5,794 nucleotides of DNA from JBCBSK01 sp039819185 (lineage in GTDB: Bacteria; Pseudomonadota; Alphaproteobacteria; Rhizobiales; Tepidamorphaceae), in assembly GCA_039819185.1 (NCBI GenBank), contig JBCBSK010000195.1, positions 1-5,794 on the forward strand. The letters are read 5' to 3'. The notes below the pieces were generated by a model. It did no database searches, had not been told where the DNA came from, and saw only the letters and a list, made by a program, of their open reading frames with translations. The translations under genes were made by a program, and so were the position numbers. How positions within the stretch are numbered: the first letter of the stretch is position 1; each line of letters opens with the position of its first letter. Positions 1-5,390 of the stretch are shown one piece after another.

Positions 1-85
1 CGAAGTCGGGTGCCGTTGCGTTCAATGAGGCGTGGATACGCCGCATCAGGCGGTCGACCAGACGGGCGATTTCGATGTCAGGCAT
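1..85 (-). CDS. Probable MarR-family transcriptional regulator, N-terminal fragment (runs off left edge)
   Basis: The minus strand opens with ATG at 85-83 and stays open for 28 codons to the window edge. The peptide begins MPDIEIARLVDRLMRRIHAS and continues with LNATAPDF. An amphipathic first helix of the type ARLVDRLMRRIH, followed by a short APDFD-like turn, is what I recognise from the N-termini of many proteobacterial MarR proteins, where it belongs to the dimerisation region ahead of the winged helix. The DNA-binding domain itself lies outside the window, so the family call rests on this short piece and on context: the gene is divergent from a small membrane protein, and the shared intergenic region holds a cluster of inverted repeats typical of MarR operators. 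No strong Shine-Dalgarno sequence is visible upstream of this ATG. The role as an autoregulating repressor is inferred. Confidence 0.5.
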   Translation of the reverse strand, partial: MPDIEIARLVDRLMRRIHASLNATAPDF

Positions 86-112
86 GCAGTTTTCGGAACG
101 GCAGATAAATAG

Positions 113-140
113 TTGACATAGTCCACTATCTGTCGATAGT
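113..140 (+). promoter_or_regulatory. Candidate sigma70-type promoter for the four-helix membrane protein gene
   Basis: A perfect -35 box TTGACA (113-118) is followed after 16 bp by GATAGT (135-140), which matches the -10 consensus at 4 of 6 positions. Transcription would start near 147 and leave a leader of about 95 nt before the ATG at 243. Both hexamers lie inside the inverted repeats. Confidence 0.45.
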
Positions 141-152
141 TGACTTTATCAA
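125..152 (-). promoter_or_regulatory. Candidate sigma70-type promoter for the MarR-like gene
   Basis: On the minus strand TTGATA (152-147) and GATAGT (130-125) are separated by 16 bp. The geometry is the same as the plus-strand promoter, and the same -10 hexamer is used because it lies in the opposite arm of the central palindrome. The transcript would start near 118 and have a leader of roughly 33 nt. Confidence 0.4.
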
Positions 153-242
153 CATATTGCGCCGGGCCTTTCGGGTCAAACCGGCACGGGGATTTGACAT
201 GCCGATGGTCCACATGCGGGCAGCAAAACGAGGTCGATCAAC

Positions 243-698
243 ATGATACGGTTCGAGACACTAGCGCTGAAAACATCCGCCGGTCTCTGGGTGATCTGGG
301 GCCTTGTTCACGCCTTTGCCGGTGTGTTGATCATCTCGGGAAGCACCACAGAAGGGTTCCAGGCGATCGCTGATGCGGTGGATCCGGCCGAACTCACCGG
401 ATCCTATCACGCAGCCATTGGTGGCGTTCTGAACCAGCACGCCTGGAACCTGTTGTGGTTCGGTCTGGTGACGATCATCGGCGCGGGTTTCATCTGGCGC
501 GGTGTGATGACGGCAATCTGGGTCACCGCCATGGTCGGGGGCCTCGCAGATCTCGGCTACTTCGTTTTCATCGATCTCGCGGGCTTTGCGAATTTCGTCC
601 CCGGAACGGTCATGACCCTGGTTTCCGCATCGGCGATTTTACTGAGCGGCTATGTCTGGGTTGTGCGGCGGTCGGCTGCCAATGCGGTTCGGATGTAA
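243..698 (+). CDS. Small integral membrane protein of unknown function, four predicted helices
   Basis: This 151-residue protein starts at ATG 243, preceded by GAGG (230-233) at a spacing of 9 nt, and ends at TAA 696-698. Four hydrophobic segments are visible at about residues 13-33, 66-86, 88-110 and 118-141, so it should sit in the inner membrane. The N-terminus is short with one Arg and one Lys, and the C-terminus ends with a positively charged VVRRS stretch, which suggests that both ends face the cytoplasm. The only sizeable loop, residues 34-65, lies between helices 1 and 2, carries several acidic residues and two of the histidines, and would be periplasmic. Histidines 23, 56 and 66 and a tryptophan-rich HAWNLLWF segment stand out. 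I do not recognise a named family; similar small proteins are usually annotated as hypothetical. Its divergent position opposite a probable MarR regulator suggests it is that regulator's target. Confidence 0.85.
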   Translation: MIRFETLALKTSAGLWVIWGLVHAFAGVLIISGSTTEGFQAIADAVDPAELTGSYHAAIGGVLNQHAWNLLWFGLVTIIGAGFIWRGVMTAIWVTAMVGGLADLGYFVFIDLAGFANFVPGTVMTLVSASAILLSGYVWVVRRSAANAVRM

Positions 699-704
699 AC
701 GCCC

Positions 705-737
705 GTTGAACATCAGGAGCGTACGTCTGATGCGAAC
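705..737. terminator. Inverted repeat between convergent genes, possible weak bidirectional terminator
   Basis: A perfect inverted repeat CATCAG (711-716) / CTGATG (727-732) encloses a 10-nt loop. It can be extended by GTT (705-707) pairing with AAC (735-737) across a small internal loop. It sits exactly where two convergent genes meet and overlaps the GST stop codon. On the plus strand a TTTT run follows at 747-750, but not immediately; there is no U-tract on the minus strand. Termination is therefore only a suggestion. Confidence 0.3.
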
Positions 738-1429
738 CGAGCGGCATTTTCTTCCAGAAATGCAGTTTCTTCCGACCGATCCCAGAAGGCCGGTTGAGCC
801 TTTGGAATAGTCAGAGCCTTTTGCACCATGGGGCGTGCGTCTATGCGATCAAACCATGCCTTGAGATGATCTAGGCCATCAATGGAGACATTGGCCCAGA
901 CATAGGCCCGCGCCCAAGGATAGGTGGCCATATCGGCGATTGTATAGTCATCGGCAGCGAGCCACTCGCGACCTTCAAGCCGCGTGTTCAGAACTTCGAG
1001 AAGCCGGCGGGACTCATCCACGTAGCGCTTGATCGCAAATGGCTCATCTTGGCCATTCGGCGCGGCAATCCGCTGGAAATACATGGCTTGCCCCATCATT
1101 GGGCCGATCCCGCCCATTTGGAACATCAGCCATTGCAGGGTCTCGGATCTGGCGTTCGTTGTGGGTGGAAGAAATTGTCCGTATTTCTCAGCGAGATACC
1201 ATAGAATCGCGCCGCTTTCGAAAACGACGTGATTGTCGTTGCCGCGATCAACGATCGTCGGAATGCGCCCATTCGGGTTGAGCCTGAGATAGCCCGGCGC
1301 TTTCTGCTCCTTCTTGGCAAAGTCCACGAAGGTCAGGTCGTAGGCTTCATTCGCCTCTTCAAGGAAAATGACCGGCTTGTAGCCGTTCATCGTCGCGGCG
1401 GTGTAGAGGTGAATGTCTGGCGTTGCCAT
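713..1429 (-). CDS. Glutathione S-transferase, YfcG/YghU (Nu-class-like)
   Basis: This 238-residue cytosolic protein has the two-domain GST fold. The N-terminal thioredoxin-like domain (about 5-88) contains TMNGYK (13-18), matching the TPNGxK of YfcG-type enzymes, where the Thr and Asn, rather than Tyr, Ser or Cys, contact glutathione. It also has NPNGRIPTIVD with the cis-proline (Pro57), and the glutathione-binding ESGAI (71-75). The helical C-terminal domain carries LQWLMFQMGGIGPMMGQ (98-114), characteristic of this subgroup, and the folding motif YTIADMATYPW (162-172). Nu-class enzymes show disulfide-bond reductase and peroxidase activity; that activity here is inferred. The start at ATG 1429 is supported by AGAGGG 8 nt upstream; a 38-residue upstream extension is open but runs through the operator region and does not belong to the fold. 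The gene is divergent from an HxlR regulator, its likely controller. Confidence 0.93.
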   Translation of the reverse strand: MATPDIHLYTAATMNGYKPVIFLEEANEAYDLTFVDFAKKEQKAPGYLRLNPNGRIPTIVDRGNDNHVVFESGAILWYLAEKYGQFLPPTTNARSETLQWLMFQMGGIGPMMGQAMYFQRIAAPNGQDEPFAIKRYVDESRRLLEVLNTRLEGREWLAADDYTIADMATYPWARAYVWANVSIDGLDHLKAWFDRIDARPMVQKALTIPKAQPAFWDRSEETAFLEENAARFASDVRS

Positions 1430-1437
1430 TGGCTCAG

Positions 1438-1443
1438 CCCTCT
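1438..1443 (-). promoter_or_regulatory. Ribosome binding site fixing the GST start
   Basis: AGAGGG on the minus strand lies 8 nt before ATG 1429. It selects this start over an in-frame ATG further upstream at 1543, which has no comparable site. Confidence 0.7.
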
Positions 1444-1452
1444 TATCGGGTT

Positions 1453-1465
1453 GCACAGGGTGTGC
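1453..1465 (-). repeat. Short perfect hairpin in the GST leader
   Basis: GCACA and TGTGC flank three bases and form a 5-bp stem about 24-36 nt upstream of the GST start, just ahead of its ribosome binding site. It is small enough to be chance. If the GST transcript starts within the operator at 1485-1519, this stem would lie in the 5' leader. Confidence 0.25.
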
Positions 1466-1484
1466 TTGAGGATTTGCCGTCTTG

Positions 1485-1519
1485 GGTATAGAAAAGCAAC
1501 CAGTATGCTTTTTGTAACC
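1485..1519. promoter_or_regulatory. Candidate operator shared by the GST and HxlR genes
   Basis: A perfect 7-bp inverted repeat, AAAAGCA (1492-1498) and TGCTTTT (1506-1512), is separated by 7 bp. Going outward on both sides there are four unmatched bases and then GGT (1485-1487) paired with ACC (1517-1519), giving a 35-bp imperfect palindrome centred on 1502. It lies between divergent GST and HxlR genes, as expected for an HxlR dimer regulating both. I see no convincing -35/-10 pair here: TATAGA at 1487-1492 is -10-like for the plus strand, and TATACC at 1490-1485 for the minus strand, but neither has a good -35 at standard spacing. Confidence 0.5.
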
Positions 1520-1633
1520 TGGCACTATTTTGCTTGGTATCACCGCTGTTCAGCGAGCGGAAAACCACCCGCTATCTCGCCAAAGCAGACACGTTGAGCG
1601 CGTCAGCGACCCGACAAGCAGCGACCATGTTGT

Positions 1634-1638
1634 AGGAG
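1634..1638 (+). promoter_or_regulatory. Ribosome binding site fixing a TTG start for the HxlR gene
   Basis: AGGAG is followed after 6 nt by TTG at 1645. An in-frame ATG at 1627 is closed two codons later by TAG (1633-1635), and the next in-frame ATG (1729) would delete the conserved cysteine and part of the first helix. TTG is therefore the best start. Confidence 0.75.
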
Positions 1639-1644
1639 AGACCC

Positions 1645-2055
1645 TTGCGCGCGCGTGTTGAGGAAGACGAGAGAGGCCGCCGGATCGTTGCCGAACCCTG
1701 TGCGGAGCCCTGCGCAATCGAGCAAGGCATGCGCGTGCTCGGCGGCAAGTGGACCGGGTCAATCCTCTGGCATCTCCGAGCCGACCCCGTTCGGTTCAAC
1801 GACCTTGCCAGGATGATCGGCGGCGCCAGCAAGAAGATGATTGCAGACCGGCTACGCCATCTGGAGGCTCATGGCCTTATACGGCGTGAGGTTATGCCCA
1901 CGGCGCCGGTGTCGGTCCGCTACAGCATGACCGATCACGGCCGCACTGCGCTTGCTGTGTTGGAGGCTCTGCAGGCGTGGTCAGAGCATCATGTGATCAA
2001 CGTGACCACCGACGCTCGCGGCTCCCATCAGGACCCTACGCCGTTGTCGTCATAG
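1645..2055 (+). CDS. HxlR-family winged-helix transcriptional regulator with paired cysteines
   Basis: This 136-residue DNA-binding protein spans TTG 1645 to TAG 2055. The HxlR signature is clear: CAIEQGMRVLGGKWTGSIL (23-41), the recognition region VRFNDLARMIGGASKKMIADR (49-69), LRHLEAHGLIRREV (70-83), the wing with VSVRYSMTDHGR (89-100), and a C-terminal dimerisation helix ALAVLEALQAWSEHH (102-116). The cysteine usually found before the first helix is Cys23; in relatives such as HypR and YodB, cysteines there sense thiol stress or electrophiles. This protein has a second cysteine at 19 from a tandem EPCA-EPCA repeat. It is divergent from the GST, which together with the intergenic palindrome suggests that it represses or activates that gene and itself. 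The last 20 residues are low in complexity and probably disordered. It is convergent with the efflux permease across 14 bp. Confidence 0.92.
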   Translation: MRARVEEDERGRRIVAEPCAEPCAIEQGMRVLGGKWTGSILWHLRADPVRFNDLARMIGGASKKMIADRLRHLEAHGLIRREVMPTAPVSVRYSMTDHGRTALAVLEALQAWSEHHVINVTTDARGSHQDPTPLSS

Positions 2056-2069
2056 GCGTTGAGCCGATG

Positions 2070-5000
2070 CTACTCCGCGGCTTGTGCTGGAACGGGGTAG
2101 GGCTGCCGACGCTCAGCATCGCGTTCATCGCCAAACGGCACGGGATCATTGCTCGGCGCGGGCGTCGTGTCAGGTGCTTCCGACCGACCAGCCGGGGTCG
2201 CGCTGCCGGAACGCCTGGCGCGCCAGCTGTCACGGATCTCCTGGTAGCGGCGCTTGTAGATCGTCGGCATGGCAACCATGGTCGGCACGAAGATCAGCGT
2301 GATCAGTGTCGCGAATGCCAGCCCTGAGACCACCGCCGTCGACAGTTGCACCCACCAGACCGACGTGATGCCGCCGATGTTGATCTCGGGCCGCATTGTC
2401 TCGGGGTTGAAGAAGTTGACGTTGATCTCGGTCGCCATGGGGATCAGGCCCATGATCGTGGTGAACGTGGTGAGGAAGATCGGCCTGAGGCGCTGGGCGG
2501 CCGTCTTCAGGATGGCTTCGATCGGGTCGACGCCGCGTTCGCGCGTGAGGCGATTATAGGTGTCGAGCAGAACGATGGCGTTGTTGACGACAATGCCGGC
2601 AAGCGCCACGATTCCAGTCCCGGTCATGATGATCGAAAACCGCTGACCTGTGAGCATCATACCAATGAGCACGCCACAAACGGCGAGTACGACGGTCGAC
2701 AGCGTCAGGATCGCCTGGCCGAAGCTGTTGAACTGGGTAACCAGGATCACGAACATCAGGAACAGGGCGCCGATGGCGGCCTGCTGCAGGAAGGCACCCG
2801 ATTCGCGCTGTTCTTCGTCGGCACCCCGGAAGCGGAACCCAACACCATCCGGCCATTGCTGATCGTCGAGCCAGGTGGTCAGTTCGCGCACTTTGTCATC
2901 TGCGAGGACACCATCGACCGTATTGGCCTTGACCGTCATGGCGAAGCGGCCGTTCTGGCGGGTGATCGAGGAGACTTTCTGTTGCGCGGTGCGATCGATG
3001 AAATTGGTCAGCGGCACAAGCCCGTTCGGGGTTGCGATTCTGAGACTCTCGATTCGATCTAGCGCGCGCTCCTCCTCTGGGAGCCGGACACGGATATCGA
3101 TCTCGTCCTCGGCATCGTCGGGCCTGTAGGTTCCAACCAAGACACCATTTGTGACAAGCTGGATCATTGCGCCGACGGAAACGACGTCCGCACCGAAACG
3201 ACCTGCCTGTTCGCGGTCGACATCAACCCGCCATTCGATGCCGGGCAGGGGACGGGTGTCCTCCAGGTCGCGTAGACCCTCCATGCCGGTGTTCAGATGG
3301 TCATAGACACGGGCCGTGGTTTCCAGCACCCGGTCGTAGCTCTGGGCGGTGATCTCCAGGCGGAGATCCTTGCCGGTCGGCGGTCCACCCTCGATCTTGC
3401 GGATCTCGACATTGATTCCGGACAGATCGGCGGTGCGCTCGCGAATGTCAGAGAAGATCTCCTCCGCCTTGCGCCGGCAGCAATAATCGACGAATTCGAG
3501 CGTGATCTGGCCGATCGTATCGACCGGCTTATCCTCGACATCGCCGAGCTGCTGGCCACCGCCGGGCACGCCGGCATTGGTCAGAACGTCCTGGATGCCC
3601 GATACCTGGAGGATCTCGTTTTCAACCTCGATGACAAGATCGCGCATTTCCGTCGCGGCGAGATTGCCGCGTGCTGAGATCAGCACAACGGCACGGTCCG
3701 GCTCTTCCTCGACAAAGAATTCAACACCGTTGTTATGGGTCGCAAAGGCATCGAAAATGACGAAGACGACGACGCCGGTCACGAGCAGAACCTTGGCCGG
3801 GTGTCGGATGACCACGTTGAGGAAGCGCAGATAGTAGCCGGTCAGGCCATGAAACTCGCTGATATCGAGCTTGTGGTTGCCCGACAGCGTGCGCGCGGCC
3901 TCGATTTCCTTCTTGCTCGCCGATGTGCCGCCAATCAGCCCGCCAATGACCGGCAGGAAGACCATAGCGGTTAGGAGTGCGGCCGACAGCACGATCACCA
4001 CCATGATCGGCAGATAGCTCATGAACTCGCCGGGCACTCCGGGCCAGAGCAGCATCGGCAGAAAGGCGGCCAGCGTCGTCGCTGTCGACGCCGTGATTGG
4101 CCAGAACATGCGCTGGGCGGCTGCGATATACGCATCGCGCCGGCCCAAGCCTTCGGCCATCTTCCGGTCGGCGAACTCAACGATCACGATCGCGCCGTCG
4201 ACCAGCATGCCCACCGTCAGCACCAGGCCGAACAGCACCATGATGTTCACATTGATGCCGGCGAGCGACAGGATCAGAAAGCCGATCAGGAAACTCGTTG
4301 GGATCGAAAACCCGATCAGGATCGCGGCGCGCGGACCAAGCGCGGCGATGACGACGATCATGACGAGCGCGATCGCGGTCAGGATCGATGCCTGTAGCGA
4401 GCCGAGCACCTCGAAGATGTAACTCGATTCATCGAGGATGAAGTCGATCTCGATCGCGTCCGACCATTCCGCGGTGTGGCTGTCAACGGCATCGCGGACG
4501 AGCTTGTTGTTCTCGACGATGTTCTCGCCGAGCCGCTTGACGACTTCGATCGCGATCGCCGGCTTGCCATTGATCCGCGTAAAGGTCGTTGCGTCCTTGA
4601 AGGTGCGGCGGATATCGGCGACATCGGCCAGCGTTACGACGCCGTTGCCGGACACCTTGATCGGCAGGGTCAAGACGTCTTCGCGGGTTTCGAACAGGCC
4701 TGGGACCTTGATGTTGAAGGCACCGCCGCCGGTATCGAGCGCGCCGGCCGGGACGAGTTGATTGTTGTTGCCGACCGCCGCCAGAAGTTCTTGCTGTGAA
4801 ACGCCGTAACTCTGCAATCGGGTCTGATCGATAACGATTTCGAGCAGTTCTTCGCGCTGGCCGGACAGATTGGCCTCAAGCACAGTTGAGATGCCCTCGA
4901 TCTCGTCTTGTAGTCTGCGGGCGTGCTGAAACAGCGTCCGCTCCGGCACGTCGCCGGACAACACGACGATGATTGTTGGGATCAGTGAGAAATTGGTCTC

Positions 5001-5390
5001 GACGATAACCGGTTCTTCGGCTTCGTCCGGCAATTCGGCAGCCGCCTGATCGACCTCGGCGCGGATATCGGCAAGCGCTGCATCCTTGTCGAAGTCGACG
5101 TCGAATTCGAGCGTGATGCCGGCATTGCCCTCGCGCGCAGACCCGGTGATTTCCTTCAGCCCTTCAAGACCACGCAAGCGTGTCTCCAGCGGCCTCACCA
5201 GCAGGCGCTCGGCGTCCTCCGGCGAGATCCCCTGCTGCGACACGGAGATATAGAAGACCGGCACGTCGATGTCGGGATTGGCTTCCTTGGGAATGGTGAT
5301 GTAGGCAACGGTGCCGGCGATCACCATCGCGACAAGGATCGTCATCACCGCGCGCGGCGCGTTGAGAACAGTAGAGAGCGCATTGGTCAT
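2070..5390 (-). CDS. RND-family efflux permease (AcrB/AcrD/AcrF type inner-membrane subunit)
   Basis: This 1106-residue proton-driven exporter is the inner-membrane trimer subunit of a tripartite pump; AcrB is about 1050. Hydrophobic segments follow the RND pattern: TM1 at 13-33, a large periplasmic loop (34-334), TM2-6 between about 335 and 485, TM7 near 533-550, a second periplasmic loop (551-867), and TM8-12 between about 868 and 1038. Recognisable blocks are SPEDAERLLVRPLE (56-69), VGMLVDGAIVIVEFADRKMAEG (393-414), GIVVNNAIVLLD (932-943) and RLRPIFLTTF (967-976). TM4 keeps Asp398, equivalent to AcrB Asp407, but Gly399 replaces Asp408; Asn936 stands where AcrB has Lys940. The 55-residue C-terminal tail is Pro/Ala/Arg-rich and likely cytoplasmic. 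The start ATG 5390 has GGAG at a spacing of 7 nt and overlaps the adaptor stop by ATGA, implying translational coupling. The substrate cannot be read from the sequence. No outer-membrane channel gene is in view. Confidence 0.95.
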   Translation of the reverse strand: MTNALSTVLNAPRAVMTILVAMVIAGTVAYITIPKEANPDIDVPVFYISVSQQGISPEDAERLLVRPLETRLRGLEGLKEITGSAREGNAGITLEFDVDFDKDAALADIRAEVDQAAAELPDEAEEPVIVETNFSLIPTIIVVLSGDVPERTLFQHARRLQDEIEGISTVLEANLSGQREELLEIVIDQTRLQSYGVSQQELLAAVGNNNQLVPAGALDTGGGAFNIKVPGLFETREDVLTLPIKVSGNGVVTLADVADIRRTFKDATTFTRINGKPAIAIEVVKRLGENIVENNKLVRDAVDSHTAEWSDAIEIDFILDESSYIFEVLGSLQASILTAIALVMIVVIAALGPRAAILIGFSIPTSFLIGFLILSLAGINVNIMVLFGLVLTVGMLVDGAIVIVEFADRKMAEGLGRRDAYIAAAQRMFWPITASTATTLAAFLPMLLWPGVPGEFMSYLPIMVVIVLSAALLTAMVFLPVIGGLIGGTSASKKEIEAARTLSGNHKLDISEFHGLTGYYLRFLNVVIRHPAKVLLVTGVVVFVIFDAFATHNNGVEFFVEEEPDRAVVLISARGNLAATEMRDLVIEVENEILQVSGIQDVLTNAGVPGGGQQLGDVEDKPVDTIGQITLEFVDYCCRRKAEEIFSDIRERTADLSGINVEIRKIEGGPPTGKDLRLEITAQSYDRVLETTARVYDHLNTGMEGLRDLEDTRPLPGIEWRVDVDREQAGRFGADVVSVGAMIQLVTNGVLVGTYRPDDAEDEIDIRVRLPEEERALDRIESLRIATPNGLVPLTNFIDRTAQQKVSSITRQNGRFAMTVKANTVDGVLADDKVRELTTWLDDQQWPDGVGFRFRGADEEQRESGAFLQQAAIGALFLMFVILVTQFNSFGQAILTLSTVVLAVCGVLIGMMLTGQRFSIIMTGTGIVALAGIVVNNAIVLLDTYNRLTRERGVDPIEAILKTAAQRLRPIFLTTFTTIMGLIPMATEINVNFFNPETMRPEINIGGITSVWWVQLSTAVVSGLAFATLITLIFVPTMVAMPTIYKRRYQEIRDSWRARRSGSATPAGRSEAPDTTPAPSNDPVPFGDERDAERRQPYPVPAQAAE

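Larger units (their letters stand above)
109..156. promoter_or_regulatory. Candidate operator cluster: two GTTGA-N5-TCMAC palindromes plus a central one
   Basis: Box A (109-129) is ATAGTTGAC, ATA, GTCCACTAT, with 8 of 9 arm positions complementary around position 119. Box B (136-156) starts with the same ATAGTTGAC and contains the perfect palindrome GTTGA-CTTTA-TCAAC around position 146. Both share the core GTTGA-N5-TC(A/C)AC, with centres 27 bp apart. The inner arms of the two boxes also form a third inverted repeat, GTCCACTATC (121-130) with GATAGTTGAC (135-144), 9 of 10 complementary. Arm length and spacing fit a dimeric winged-helix repressor such as MarR. The sites overlap both promoter-like sequences, so occupation would be expected to shut off both genes. 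Binding is inferred. Confidence 0.6.

Noticed and set aside
161..185. GCCGG/CCGGC 5-bp inverted repeat in the leader of the membrane protein gene
   Set aside because: The arms are short, the loop is 15 nt and the context is GC-rich; there is no riboswitch-like architecture or following U-tract.
140..373. 77-codon plus-strand frame in the divergent promoter region
   Set aside because: It starts at TTG within the operator, has no ribosome binding site, overlaps the membrane protein in another frame and looks like a shadow.
1430..1543. N-terminal extension of the GST by 38 residues to an upstream ATG
   Set aside because: The GST fold begins at ATPDIHLY after Met39 of the longer frame, AGAGGG precedes that ATG at good spacing, and the extension would cover the palindromic operator.
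1229..1597. 122-codon plus-strand frame over the GST start and operator
   Set aside because: It is antisense to the GST, crosses the divergent regulatory region, lacks a convincing ribosome binding site and shows no recognisable protein features.
2346..3062. 238-codon plus-strand open frame antisense to the permease
   Set aside because: It lies wholly opposite a clear RND coding region, and its translation is rich in D, E, H and R with no fold or motif. It is an artefact of GC-rich codon use on the other strand.
4369..4559. GCGATCGC octamers (4369-4376 and 4552-4559) resembling the cyanobacterial HIP1 element
   Set aside because: There are only two copies, both inside coding sequence where Ile/Ala/Asp codons explain them; there is no other cyanobacterial sign.
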